A DNA stretch of 60,000 bases from positions 8,930,001-8,990,000 of the forward strand of contig NC_079886.1 in the NCBI RefSeq assembly GCF_029227915.1, given 5' to 3'. The notes under the pieces were generated by a model. The model did no database searches. It was not told the DNA's origin and saw only the letters and a list, made by a program, of their open reading frames with translations. Position 1 is the first letter of the stretch, and the number at the start of each line of letters is the position of its first letter. The stretch is from Hydractinia symbiolongicarpus. Lineage: Eukaryota > Cnidaria > Hydrozoa > Anthoathecata > Hydractiniidae. The position numbers and the translations under genes are program-made. This document shows positions 30,909 to 42,440 of this stretch, piece after piece.

Positions 30909-32030
30909 CTAAAGAAAACAATGACAGGTTATTCATGATGTAAGTTTATGACCACGTCGTGTTACAAAGGTGTTTGTAAGGAGATTTGTGGTTACCAGGA
31001 ATAACGTACAGAGCAGATTGGAACGAAATATCAATGTCGTATATTATACCAACGGCGTCAATATACTGTTTTTCTTTCTATTTATTTAACATCGATCATT
31101 TTCAAATGATCACTAACATTGAGTGTGCTAGGTTTAATGACACTGAAATTTACACTGTTATGAAAAATTGCCCTTGTCTTATTTCATTTTGACACGCGTA
31201 ACCTGAGTGTGAGTGGTGGTGGGCATAAGGTGACATAAGGGACATATTCCCAAATTAACCACGATTAAGTGATCAAACTTATTGAAGTTGTAAAAAATAT
31301 TAACACAAATTTATTCCTGGTAAAACTATAGTTTGAAGACGTCACATGGATTGGAAATGACGTCACACGTACCTAACACAGACCACTATCCCAATATAGA
31401 TAGAATATATAATCGCGATTTTATTTCGTTATGTCACATTACGACATCAGGACATTACTAACAGCTTCTTACTGTTTAGTTCATTTGTACAGAAAAAATA
31501 ATGGCCTCAAGAGGACATAAAAATTACTGGTGCCGAACAATATGTTTCTTATTTTGAGTTACTTCACCCTTTCTTAGACACTGAAACATCCTAGCTACTG
31601 CACTTTTAAATTTTGACATAGACGTAAAAAACATATTACGTTTATGGAGGACAAAAGGAATCTCTCGTGCTCATGTATATGGTAGTGCATTTTAATACCC
31701 TGCAACTTATAACATATATATAAAAGATGGCTTCTATCGTACAATTTAGTTGAACTTCGTTCAGTTGTGAACGTTAGTCAAAGTTCGTTGTCGGCAGACG
31801 TAAAAAAGCTTGGTAACACGTCATACTGACGCAATGACATCACACTTAAGTCACGTTTGATAATATTTTAACAAGGCTGGTAGTTATTCTTATTTCTTTA
31901 TTGTTCTTAACAATAGACCTTAATTAGACTTTTGAATTATTAAAATTATTTTCTTCGCCACAGTAAAATTATTATATACAAGAACATACAAAAATGTACA
32001 ATTAAAATACACGAAGCTTTTAATGTGACT
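30909..32030. other. NXPE copy 2 upstream region
   Basis: About 30790-31390 is paralogous, in inverted orientation, to 58180-59260, so this region was duplicated with the start of exon 1. It should contain the NXPE copy 2 promoter, but I see no element I can name with confidence. From 31.4 to 32.0 kb nothing is recognised. Confidence 0.5.
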
Positions 32031-32037
32031 TACATCT

Positions 32038-32559
32038 TATAAATATCTTGGTACAGTAATCGATCACTCTCTTAATATTGGTCCGCAATTTGATAGTATG
32101 TACAAAAAGTCTTCGTCAAAGTTAAAGTTGTCGTGTAAACTCAAGTATTTCTTGAACGAAGACGTGTTTATCGATCTCTCATACAATATGTTATTCGATA
32201 TAATTGCTTGTCATTTTCGAATCTAATGGCAACACAACCACAAAAATTACGATCCTTTGATAGACGAGCAATAACGATAACAAAAGATGCGAGTATTAAC
32301 ACATCAGACATGATTAAAAACATGCTGTTAAGTCATTGGTGATTGTTGCTCGAAATTTGATCATTTTTTTACTTTAAACTTCCATAATTTATCAACTAGA
32401 TATCAAAATTTTCTTTTATAAATTCCTAAAATAAAACTTGAGTTTGCTCGGTCGGGTTTCTTCTTTCAAGGAGCTAGGCTTTTCAACTCCTTGTCCAAGG
32501 AGATCCGGCAGAGTGGACATGAGTTTAGTAACAATTCACTAAATTTTGAGTTTAGATAA
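32038..32559 (+). pseudogene. LINE reverse transcriptase, decayed 3' end of the ORF
   Basis: YKYLGTVIDHSLNIG at 32038 is the typical C-terminal motif of non-LTR reverse transcriptases (YLG-x-x-ID-x-x-L), followed by SMYKKSSSKLKL and KYFLNEDVFIDLSYNMLF. Further on, in other frames, are LRSFDRRAITI and the terminal block FFFQGARLFNSLSKEIRQS, ending at TAA 32557-32559. Several stops and frame changes separate the blocks. Only the C-terminal ~170 residues remain, the usual 5'-truncated LINE pattern. I would place it in the Jockey/CR1/RTE group but cannot choose. Confidence 0.7.
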
Positions 32560-33402
32560 TTTCTTTGAGTATTTTTTATACTTTAAGGTTCCTCGTAATA
32601 CACCAGATTGTACATGGCGACTTGTTCTGAGTTACACTTACCGCGATAGTTCGCCGAATTTTTAGTTTTTGGTTATTTTGATTTATTTGTGTGATTGTGT
32701 GTAGCTATGTGTAAACTAGTTTTTAATTTCTTTTCGATGGCAACTACTTCTTTCCTGCCACTTTTTCTTTTGGTCGTTACTTTTTCGCACGTTTTGGCTA
32801 TTTCTGCGTTTCCCATCAGTTTTTGAGATTTTTATTCTTTTCAGTTTGATACTTTTTTGCATTTTAAATATATATTAGTAACAAGAATTTAAAGTATGCA
32901 TAAACAGGGCGTATATTTATAACAGTAAAACAAACAAACAAACAAACAAACAAACAAACAAACAAACAAACAAACAAACAAACAAACAAGCAAAGAGTTA
33001 GCAATAAAATCGCCTAACTCTCAAAGGACTGTACATAATGAGATGAGCAGAAAATAAATACATTAACATCATAATAAGAAATATATTTTTAATTCACGCC
33101 GTTATGAAAAAGTAATAATCTTTTAGATTCAACTTGTTCGTTAAAAACAAGCCTTATTGACTTAAGAAAAATTTCAAATGTTTTTAAAGAAATATTTCTC
33201 CGTGTATTCCCGCCTTACCAAATTTCCGGCTTTTCTTCTATATCCACAAATTTCCTTTAGCCATTTGTTTATAAACTGAAGATCATTTCTTTGCACATAT
33301 CCAAAATATATCTTTCAGCAAGCTTTCACCCAGGTTGTCATGTTCACACTGATTCTAAATTTTAACACGTTAGAGATAAATACTAAACATAATAGGATAT
33401 AA
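32560..33402. other. Probable LINE 3' flank and AT-rich DNA
   Basis: A T-rich region follows the LINE tail. A (CAAA)n tract lies at 32929-32995, and the rest is AT-rich. No gene was seen. Confidence 0.45.
32929..32995. repeat. (CAAA)n microsatellite, ~16 units
   Basis: Nearly perfect CAAA repeats, ending AACAAGCAAAG. It may be the tail of a retroelement, but it lies 370 bp beyond the LINE stop codon. Confidence 0.9.
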
Positions 33403-34130
33403 CTAGTGGATAAGGCCCGTGGAGAAATCCACTTAAACATAAGGGAAATAGAAAAACAGGTTGTTTTGGATGTTTAGCTGACGTCAGCAGTTCAGATCAA
33501 AAAAAATTGCGAAAGTCAGCTTATTCTTTGCCTGTTATGTGTAAAACTTGAAACGCTGATGAGAAAAATGTATATGATCATGTGCTTTTGATAAGCGGTT
33601 AAAGAAATATAAGAGAAATTTTACTGACGTCATTTATGGCCCGTGAAAAACCAAAATTTCTTTTTAAGGAATGTGGTATACATGTTGCCTTCATCGTATG
33701 GATCTTAAAATGGTGATCAAGATAATGTATAGGATCGTGTACTTTTGACAAACGGTTGCAGAGATATTAGGGTTTAAAGGTTTTTTGATGACGTCATCAA
33801 CCCGTCCATTTCGAAACGGATTCGGGGACCCAGGTTTGGGAAAATAACCCAAATTGGTCATAGTTGTTCCCTAGTTACCCACGCGGTGAAAAATCATTGA
33901 CGTCACCACATCGTTTCCAACTTATTTGGCCTCAAAGTTTTAGGTGCACTGTAATGGCTTCATTAATTTAATATAGGATATTAACGTTGTGTTATTTTCG
34001 TCGCACCGTAACGTCAGAAAATTTGACATATTAGAGATGCATTTTTCGGCAACATCAAAGGAAAATGAAGGCATTCACTTTGCCTGTCACAGACACACAG
34101 ACAGACACACTTAGCGTATTATTATATAGA
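33403..34130 (-). mobile_element. Helitron array II, unit 1 (728 bp)
   Basis: On the minus strand it starts TCTATATAATAATACGCTAA (34130) and ends with the hairpin region AGTGGATTTCTCCACGGGCC, TTATCCA and CTAG (33406-33403), then T. No ORF of Helitron Rep/helicase type is present. The interior carries several GACGTCA and TGACGTCAGCA motifs and a CCGTTTCGAAA-like inverted motif shared by all units. Confidence 0.8.
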
Positions 34131-34863
34131 CTAGTCGATAAGGCCCGTGGAAAAATCCACTTAGGCAGAAGGACAATGGAAAAATATGTTGTTTACATTT
34201 TTTGCTGACGTTAGCAGTGCGATTACAAAGATTTTTCGCGAAATTTAGTTCATTCGTTGCCTGTACTGTGCAGAGGCTTAAACGCTGACCAAGAAAATGT
34301 ATATGATCATGTCTCTTTGATAAGCGGTTAATGAGAGATAAGGGTTTTAAAATTTTGCTGACGTCAGCAATGGCCAGTCAAACCCCCAAAAAAATTTTTT
34401 TAGAAATTTGTGTACCTGCTGCTTTCATCTTATAGATCTTGAAACGCTGATCAAGAAAATGTATAGGATCGCGTATTTTTGACAAACGGTTGCAGAGATA
34501 TTAGGGTTTAAAGGTTTTTTGGTGACGTTATCAACCCGTCCATTCCGAAACGGATTCGGGGACCCAGGTTTGGGAAACTTACCCAAATTGGTCCCAGGTG
34601 GTCCCTAGTTACCTACGCAGGAGATGACATCAGTTATTTCCACCCGTTTCCAAGTTATTTAGCCTTAAATTTAAAAGTGCAATGCAATGGCTTCACTAAT
34701 CTTAATATACTTTCCTTTGACGTCAATATTGCTTTAACGTCAAAGTTTGGTAATTTACAGAAAAAAATTTATAGACGATGTTTTATAGACTTTATCAAAG
34801 AAATTTTATCCACTTTGAAAAAGTCACAGACAGACAGACAGAGCTGGCGTATTATTATATAGA
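34131..34863 (-). mobile_element. Helitron array II, unit 2 (733 bp)
   Basis: Starts TCTATATAATAATACGCCAG, ends GTGGATTTTTCCACGGGCC-TTATCGA-CTAG. Its CTAG directly precedes TC of unit 1. It is very close to unit 3 over most of its 5' half; the matching 61-codon stretches differ at one residue. Confidence 0.85.
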
Positions 34864-35597
34864 CTAGTGTTTAAAGCCCGTGGATAAATCCACTTAGGCA
34901 AAAGGTCAATAAAAAGAAAGTTGTTTTAGATGTATTGCTGACGTCAGCAGTACAGTGCAGATAAAAAAAACATTGCGAAATTTGTTTATTCTTTGTCTGT
35001 AATGTGTAGAGGTTGAAACACTGGTCAAAATAACGTACAGAATCATATGTTCTCGACGAACGCCTAATGAGATATCAGGAATTAAAAATTTTGCTGACGT
35101 CAGCAAAGAACCGTCAAAACCCTAAATATTTTTTTTGAAATTTATATACCTGTTGCCTTCCTCGTATAGATCTTGAAACGCTGATCAAGAAAATGTATAG
35201 GATCATGTACTTTTGACAAACGGTTGCAGAGATATTAGAGTTTGAAGGTTTTTTGATGACGTCATCAACCCGTCCATTCCGAAACGGATTCGGGGACCCA
35301 GGTTTGGGAAACTTACCCAAATTGGTCCCAGGTGGTCCCTAGTTACCTACGCAGGAGATGACATCAGTTATTTCCACCCGTTTCCAAGTTATTTAGCCTT
35401 AAATTTAAAAGTGCAATGCAATGGCTTCACTAATCTTAATATACTTTCCTTTGACGTCAATATTGCTTTAACGTCAAAGTTTGGTAATTTACAGAAAAAA
35501 ATTTATAGACGATGTTTTATAGACTTTATCAAAGAAATTTTATCCACTTTGCAAAAGTCACAGACAGACAGACAGAGCTGGCGTATTATTATATAGA
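34864..35597 (-). mobile_element. Helitron array II, unit 3 (734 bp)
   Basis: Same start as unit 2. The 3' end is GTGGATTTATCCACGGGC, TTTAAACA and CTAG, joined base-to-base to unit 2. By eye it is near-identical to unit 4 over its 3' half and to unit 2 over its 5' half. Confidence 0.85.
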
Positions 35598-36334
35598 CTA
35601 GTGTTTAAAGCCCGTGGATAAATCCACTTAGGCAAAAGGTCAATAAAAAGAAAGTTGTTTTAGATGTATTGCTGACGTCAGCAGTACAGTGCAGATAAAA
35701 AAAACACTGCGAAATTTGTTTATTCTTTGTCTGTAATATGTAGAGGTTGAAACACTGGTCAAAATAACGTACAGAATCATATGTTCTCGACGAACGCCTA
35801 ATGAGATATCAGGGATTAAAAATTTTGCTGACGTCAGCAAAGAACCGTCAAAACCCTAAATATTTTTTTTGAAATTTATATACCTGTTGCCTTCCTCGTA
35901 TAGATCTTGAAACGCTGATCAAGAAAATGTATAGGATCATGTACTTTTGACAAACGGTTGCAGAGATATTAGAGTTTGAAGGTTTTTTGATGACGTCATC
36001 AACCCGTCCATTCCGACACGGATTTGGGGACCTAGGTTTGGGAAACTTACCCAAATTGGTCCCAGGTGGTCCCTAGTTACCCACGCGGTGAAAAACCATT
36101 GACGTCACCACCTCGTTTCCAAGTTATTTGGCCTCAAAGTTTTAAGTGCACTGTAATGGCTTCACTAATCTTAATTAACTTTCCTTTGACGTCAATACTA
36201 TTTAAACGTTAAAGTTTGGTACATTACAGAACAATTTTATAGACGATGTTTTATAGAATTTGTTAAAGAAAATTGTAAAGAATATAATCCACTTTGCAAA
36301 AGTCACAGACAGAACTGGCGTATTACTATATAGA
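35598..36334 (-). mobile_element. Helitron array II, unit 4 (737 bp)
   Basis: Starts TCTATATAGTAATACGCCAG and ends like unit 3, joined directly to it. The 5' third is closer to unit 1 (CCCACGCGGTGAAAAA, GACGTCACCAC) than to units 2-3, so units are mosaic. Confidence 0.85.
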
Positions 36335-38735
36335 CTAGTCGATTAGGCCCGTGGAAAAATCCACTTAGGCAGAAAAACAATTGAAAAGTTCTGTCATTTA
36401 AATTTTGATGACATCAGCAAATATTTCAGTATATTGAATATGCCTTTTACTAAAAAAAATAATCTGAAAATGCATAAAAAGAAAGTATATAAGTCATAAT
36501 TTAACAAAAAAGTTCTTAAAATCTAACACAAAATATCAAATGTCAAATCGCATGAAATCCTCCCAACAAAACTTCAGACAAAATATGAAAAACAACGGCG
36601 TGCAAGGTGTAAAATCTAGTTAGTAGAAAGTTACAACATTGACAGTCACAACCCAGACAGTTACAACAACAATAATAATAATGTCAGAAATAACACATAT
36701 CTCAAATATGTATACATCTTATTATGTGATTATGTTGAAAAACCTTCAATATTTTAATCTAAAGTGTCGAAAAGAAAGGCTTGCAACAGTAAGCACAGAT
36801 CTATGAAATAAGTTCTTTACGCATTTTAAACAATATCAAAAAGCCAAACTTAAACAAACACAAAACACCTAAAAACAAAAAGTTAAACTTTGAAAAATCA
36901 TTTATTCGGTTGCATACCATCCTCTCCCGCAAAAATATGCACAAAATGTAAAAATTAACTGGTTAACAAAACAATTTTTTGTCTAATGATCCGTACTGAC
37001 TTTACCAAACATTTTAACCTGAAATGTCGAAAAAGCAATATGCAAGGAGTAAATTTCAAATCAACAAAAATCATTATTTTGAAAACATTGTATATATATA
37101 TGGTCCTTCCTCACAAAAGTTTACAATAAATGTAGAACACAAAGGTTTATGAGGAGCAAATCAAAATATGAACAAAAATCAGTTCAATTGGCATGTTCTA
37201 TATTGTCTTCAGCCATAAAATCTTCCACAAAATTGATATGAAACCCATCAAATTCAACTCAGAAAAAGCAGTCATTTAAGTGCATACAAAAATACAACTT
37301 GTAGAATATCAAATTATTATTTTTAGTATATATAATTGCATATGGTCCTCCCTCACCTCAAATTTTTGCACTAAATTTGCAACACAAAATACAAATTCTA
37401 AATAATTCCTATGGTTTTCCTCAAAAGTTTAATCAAAATATAAAAGATGAGAGGTGAACGACAAAATCAAAGTTTGCAGAATTAAATTATTTTGATATAT
37501 ATGCCCTTTATAACAATATTTCAATCCAAAATGTGAAAAAGAAAAACAGTTTGCAACAAAATCAGTTATTCTGATGACATTGCATACACTTTTTCTCCAC
37601 AAAAGTGTAAAAAAAGAATGGTTGTAGGAAATACTTCTGATTCAACAAAAATCAGTATTTGCATCTTGTACTCATTAAATATTACCCAAAATTTCAAAAA
37701 ACTGTGATTTGGAACGCATCAAATTTATAAATAGAGAGAGATCAGTCATTTCGGTATGTTGTACAGAGTCCTGCCCGGTAAGAGTTTATACAAAATATAA
37801 AAAAAACACAAGTTTTTTCGGTGTTGTACTCCCTCAAAAAAGTTGAAACTTTTCTTAATTGAGACAAAATGCCATAAACAAAAACATTTTAGTCAGAACA
37901 TCTAGAACAACAAAAATCACTACACTTAAGGTACCAGAATTACTACATGTTAAATAAAAATCGTTTCGTCATATTGCATGTAACCGATGTATATAAGTTT
38001 AGTTACACAAAATGTGAAAAATACATCATTTGCATACACAAATTGTGAAAAATACATTATTTGCTTAAAAACAGTCCTTAAACTCTTCTTAAATATTATG
38101 TAATACTTTTTTAAAAGTTGTTGTGGCTTGTTAATTTAAGCTTAAAATGTCAATTAAAATAAGTTACAGTCACATTCTTAGCAAAGACCACCAAGATTAG
38201 CTTACATGTAAAAAGCAACATAAAACTGAAGCTAACATAAGGTAGCTACAGCAGCTAATAGCTGGTCACTTAAATATAAACTGGAGACTTAGCTAGGTAT
38301 AAAGAACATGGCTACATATTTATAAATTCCTAGCTACCTAGCTAGTCGTTGTTGGTGTGGTTGATGCTAGCTAACAAACATGTCTCGCATCAATAATATC
38401 ATCAAAACTTTAAAAAACATAAACAAACCTTACAGAAACCTTTCTATACTTCATTTATATACCATGCCCCTTTTTAAATGCTTTTGTAAAGATTTATTTT
38501 GAAGGCAAGAGAAGACAAATGCCATTTTTTGCAATTTTTGCAAACACAATTTCCGTTACTTTGTGCTAGAACTTCATTTAACAAACCACACAAAACTCGC
38601 GGCTTTTCACGACAAAGAAGACATATTTTTTTCGGCAACATCAAAGATTTTTTTCGGCAACATCAAAGGAAAATGACGATATCAACTTTGCCTGTCACAG
38701 ACAGACGGACACACTTAGCGTATTATTATAAGAGA
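36335..38735 (-). mobile_element. Helitron array II, unit 5 (~2.4 kb, different interior)
   Basis: Its 3' end (hairpin GTGGATTTTTCCACGGGCC, TAATCGA, CTAG) abuts unit 4. Its 5' end lies near 38735 (TCTTATAATAATACGCTAAG) and shares about 100 bp with unit 1, including TTTTTCGGCAACATCAAAGG. The ~2.1-kb interior is extremely AT-rich, with repeated ACAAAATNTGAAAAA-type phrases and no coding capacity, unlike units 1-4. It is either one long unit or a unit pair with foreign AT-rich DNA between the ends. Confidence 0.6.
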
Positions 38736-38864
38736 TAGGAAGAAAGAGAACTATTATAATAATTCTAAAGGCATAAGCAAATCGAAGCAAAATACTGGTA
38801 TCGAAGCACACGATACGCTACTACTTTCAATTTCCAATAAACAAAACATTGGCGCAACATTAAA

Positions 38865-39719
38865 ATGGAAACAAACATGGCGAAAATTCATAGCAGAAGA
38901 ACAGTTATCCTTCTCTTACTACGGCGACGTTTGTCAAAGAAAAGAAGGTTTTGGGTTCGAAAATTGTTCCAAGAGAGAGAAGCAAAAGGAGAATATTATC
39001 TTTTCGTTCGTGATATGAGATTGCATGATAAAGAATATTTCTTCCGATAATTTAGAATGAATCCACAGCAGCTTGGAATTCTTCTTTCCAAAGTGGGACC
39101 ACGTATTTTAAAATCATCTAGAAGGAAATTTATAGGCCCTAGTGAAAGACTCTGTGTCACTTTGAGATATCTCACAACTGGTGATGCACAGACAACAATA
39201 GCCGCAAATTATCGAATAAGTCCAACTACTATTGGCAGAATAATTAATGAAACCTGTGCAGAAATCTGGAATGCACTGTTCGAGGAATATGTTGCTCCCC
39301 CCAAGTCAAAAGAAGATTGAAAAAAAATTGCTGACGGATTTGACAGAATCTGGAACTTCCCCCATTGCATTGGTGCGCTGCATGGAAAAAAATAATTGTT
39401 GTGCAAGCACCTGCTAATACAGGCTCTTTGTATTTTAATTACAAAAAAATGTTTTCTATTGTCTTGTGTTGATGGCTATTTGTGGTGCCAATTATTTCTT
39501 CACTATGGTATATATTGGTGACGTTGGTCAAAACAGTGACGGGGGTGTTTTTTCCAACAGTAGAATGGGAGAAGCATTTATGGAGAATAAACTAAATGTT
39601 CCAGAGCAAGACAAATTGAAAAGTACCAACACCTATATTCCATATCTTTTGGTTGGTGATGCAGCTTTTCCTCTAAGGGAAAACCTCATGAAGCCATATC
39701 TAAAATCATCATGTTCATA
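38865..39719 (+). pseudogene. Harbinger (HARBI1-like) transposase, inactive
   Basis: From ATG 38865: RRRLSKKRRFWVRKLFQERE and YYLFVRDMRLHDKEYFFR, a TAA at 39048-39050, then FRMNPQQLGILLSKVGPRIL, GPSERLCVTLRYLTTGDA and SPTTIGRIINETCAEIWNAL. These are the helix-turn-helix and N-terminal blocks of Harbinger transposases. After a frameshift near 39318 come GFDRIWNFPHCIGALHGKK, ANTGSLYFNYKKMFSI, a second frameshift, then FTMVYIGDVGQNSDGGVF and YLLVGDAAFPLRENLMKPY. Where the family has the catalytic Asp in C-x-GA-(I/L)-DG-K-H, this copy has LHGKK; the usual VD-x-G Asp is Tyr. The sequence stops before the region with the catalytic Glu. It is clearly dead. Confidence 0.85.
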
Positions 39720-39739
39720 GTCTAAAAATATTTGCATTA

Positions 39740-40180
39740 TCTTTATTCTGGCTTTTTTTGCCGCTTTGTAAGTTCACGAAACTGTTCAACAAGACTTTTG
39801 CAAAATGAATCATCCGAATCATTGTTATCCAGCTTCTCCATCTGTTTTCTTTAAATCTGCAGCAAGAGATTCCCTTAACAAGTCATCAATATCAGTTTTT
39901 CTTTTGGGCTTTTTTGTTGACGGTGAGGCTGAAACCACAGCAGAAGAATTTAATTGATGTGCATCAGCAGAATCAAAGTCAGGTTGTGTCATAAAGTTAA
40001 TTCCATCTATCTGATTTTTGGAATTAATTGGCATCGGAGAGGGAGGTGGGGTAAACAAGTTGGTGTTGGTTTGTTTCCCAGATACGACATCATATAAAAA
40101 TGACAGTTCACTAAAAAATTTACACTGTGGCCAGATCCAGAATGTGTTGCCTGTTTCTCTATTTCTTATATATCATCGAT
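39740..40180 (-). pseudogene. Harbinger accessory Myb/SANT-like protein, partial
   Basis: Minus-strand sequence reads RNRETGNTFWIWPQCKFFSE and LSFLYDVVSGKQTNTN, the C-terminal part of a trihelix-type Myb/SANT domain. A Pro/Ser-rich linker (TPPPSPMPINSK) and a basic stretch (TKKPKRKTDIDDLLRE) follow. After a one-base frameshift near 39838 comes a coiled C-terminus (SFCKSLVEQFRELTKRQKKP) ending near 39745. Harbinger elements encode a transposase and a Myb/SANT-like nuclear import/DNA-binding protein, often on opposite strands, as here. The N-terminal domain was not found. Confidence 0.55.
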
Positions 40181-41280
40181 AATTATCCTTTAATTTTAGA
40201 AACATTTTCTGCAGTGCGGTTTCTAAAAGAAATTAAGGAAGATTATGCTTTGTTAAATATATATAATGAATCCAAGGTTAAGCATATTTTCTAGGTGTAA
40301 AACAAGTTCCAGGTATTTCAAGGAATTTTCCAGGTGGAAAACTATGACTGTGCTGTTTAGCTATGCATGCTAATTATATAGCTACAATCCTGGACAAAAT
40401 ATAGTGACAAAAACCTAATTTTTTTTCCTAACCTAAAAATCTGCCTTTTCCCCTCTGATATCAATGCGTTTGAGCCATGTGTACAGGCTGGAAAGGGAAG
40501 AGGTAATCTTGAAAAACTACATAGTTTTTCCACAACTTTTCTCCAGGGTTGTAGCGACTATATACATCTTTGTTTGGCTAGCTACATTTCAGTACATTAC
40601 AACAGAAATCTTGACAATAAATATCATTTTCATTATTTTTACCTGGATGTTGTTAAGCAGGTGATAATCTTCTCCATGCTTCTGCTATTTTGTACTTATC
40701 CTTGTGAGCTTTAGAAGATATATTGCAAATACAAGGATATTTTCGTCAATAAAAGAAGAAAGAAGGTTCACATTGGTTTTATTATCATCTCACACTTCTT
40801 TGTGTGTTTCTTCTATATCATTCGTGCTGTTGTTGGTGGTAAAAAGATCTACTGCTTCCTGCGAGGTTTCTTGCATAATTTGTGACAGTCCACAACTAGA
40901 AAATATCCCTGATTGATGAAGAACATCTATAAAAGTTTCCACCGGTATTTGTTGTTGTTGTAAATTCTCAGCCATTTTAAATGCGGTTGTTTTACGAAAA
41001 AAGAACGCTGATTGGCTGATTTACTGACTGATACTTCGTAGCACGCGAAAAAGTTGGATTAATTTCTACTTTATTTGTGCACGCACAGTTCACTTTCAAA
41101 TACGCGTATTTCAGGATCATTATAAACCGCATGCTCATTATACGTTCCGATACGCGTATCATTTTTTTAATTGGAAAACCGGCTATAGATTTTACCGTGT
41201 TACTTAAAAGTGGAAGTCACACTCAATTAATAAGCTCTCCATCAGAGAAGTTTACAATCATTAGACTCTTCTGCAAGCAC
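40181..41280. other. Region between Harbinger remnant and pogo-like end
   Basis: Apart from the small ORF at 40790-40975, I see no supported gene. The other open frames (40464-40664, 41077-41283) have no recognisable features. Confidence 0.4.
40790..40975 (-). CDS. Short acidic ORF, possible first exon of the accessory gene
   Basis: ATG at 40975 opens MAENLQQQQIPVETFIDVLH, rich in Gln, Asp and Glu, ending at TGA after 61 codons. The codon pattern looks protein-like and it lies upstream of, and on the same strand as, the Myb/SANT-like remnant. The link is inference and no domain is recognised. Confidence 0.25.
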   Translation of the reverse strand: MAENLQQQQIPVETFIDVLHQSGIFSSCGLSQIMQETSQEAVDLFTTNNSTNDIEETHKEV

Positions 41281-41508
41281 TGAAAAATGGTTCCACTTAT
41301 CGAATGTTCCACTTATCCAAATTGCTCGAAAGTGGAACCTCTATGAAACCAAAAAATGGTTTCACTTATCGAAAGTTCCACTTATCGAGGGTTCGACTTA
41401 TCCGAATAAAATAGGAGAGGCTTGTTAAAGGAAATCCACGGGGGAAATTGGTTCCACTAAACGAAAATTCCACTTATCCCGGGTTCAACTTATCCAGAGT
41501 AGACTGTA
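41281..41508 (-). mobile_element. pogo/Tigger-like element end
   Basis: On the minus strand it begins (TA)CAGTCTACTCTGGATAAG and then TTGAACCCGGGATAAGTGGA. It continues with five or more copies of (C/G)GATAAGT(G/C)GAAC. Repeated GGATAAGT-GAAC blocks behind a CAGT end and a TA target are typical of pogo/Tigger termini, where they bind the transposase. The opposite end was not found. Confidence 0.55.
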
Positions 41509-42142
41509 TATGAATTTTGTTTTTTATAGCGCTGAGTGAAAATTTTTAAATTTTGCACCTCTAGATTGGCGAAAATGATTTAATGTTAAAAATCACGATA
41601 AATTTTTCGGTATTTTTATAATTTAGAAAATCTGCATTGTTTAATTGGCTTCAAATGTTGGCTAAAAATTTCCATCAGAAACCAAAAGATTACAGACTAC
41701 AATAATATAAAAAATGGTAAAAACATTATAGTTACTGGCAGTTACGACACTGATCAGCGTTAATTTTACTCGTAATGGTAACGCCCTGGCGCTAAATACT
41801 CAATATAGTTAACCCTGAGGTCAGTAACTAGCGCGGAAAAATTAACGCTTTTTAACGCCAGATAAAAACCAATGTCGCAACGTTTTTACCTAAGTTAAAG
41901 AAAGTATTCAAACGCCTTAAAACTTGAAAATCTCTTTGATTTTGTCACTAGAAGTTTAAAAGAGCATGTCAATAATTTAAACGTTCTTAAGTTCTAAAGT
42001 TTTGGACCTCTGAAGTCATATGTTCTTATATGTTTGTTCTCATATAAAAATCGTGTCTGATGCCATTTCCACAGATGGCTAAAAACGCATTCACTTGACA
42101 TATTTAAGCCTTAAACAACAAGATCGTGATTCACCCGAATTT

Positions 42143-42267
42143 TCTCTGTGATAATAGCCGTATTTTGTCTTTCTGTCCGCAAGAAAAGTATCATGCAACA
42201 GGTAAACGAAATAGCGTGAAAGTTAAAGACAGACGACCCCGTGAATTTTCCCATGGGTAACGACTAG
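42143..42267 (+). mobile_element. Micro-Helitron array III, unit 1 (125 bp)
   Basis: Starts TCTCTGTGATAATAGCCG and ends CCCGTGAATTTTCCCATGGG-TAACGA-CTAG, directly followed by TC of unit 2. Its inverted paralogue is the unit at 57489-57605. Confidence 0.8.
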
Positions 42268-42440
42268 TCTCTATAATAATAGCCGTCGTCTGTCTGTCTC
42301 TGCGCGGACCCCCCGCTGAGTTAGAGAATGATGTTACGAAAACACGAATATCAAATGCGATATATTTTTATCCGCTTTGTTGCGACGGGTAAATATAAAG
42401 GACGGGCGGACCCATGGATTTTTCCACGGGCAACGACTAG
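42268..42440 (+). mobile_element. Micro-Helitron array III, unit 2 (173 bp)
   Basis: Starts TCTCTATAATAATAGCCG and contains TCCGCTTTGTTGCGACGGGT. It ends CCATGGATTTTTCCACGGG-CAACGA-CTAG, followed directly by TC of unit 3. This unit is absent from the inverted paralogous locus at 57.4-57.6 kb. Confidence 0.8.

Noticed and set aside
34677-34862. Identical 61-codon ORFs at 34677 and 35411
   Set aside because: They are conserved only because Helitron units 2 and 3 are near-identical duplicates. They include terminal Helitron sequence and show no domain.
33403-36360. CRISPR-like array (regular repeats with hairpin)
   Set aside because: Units of ~735 bp are near-identical along their whole length with transposon termini. 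There are no unique spacers, and the genome is eukaryotic.
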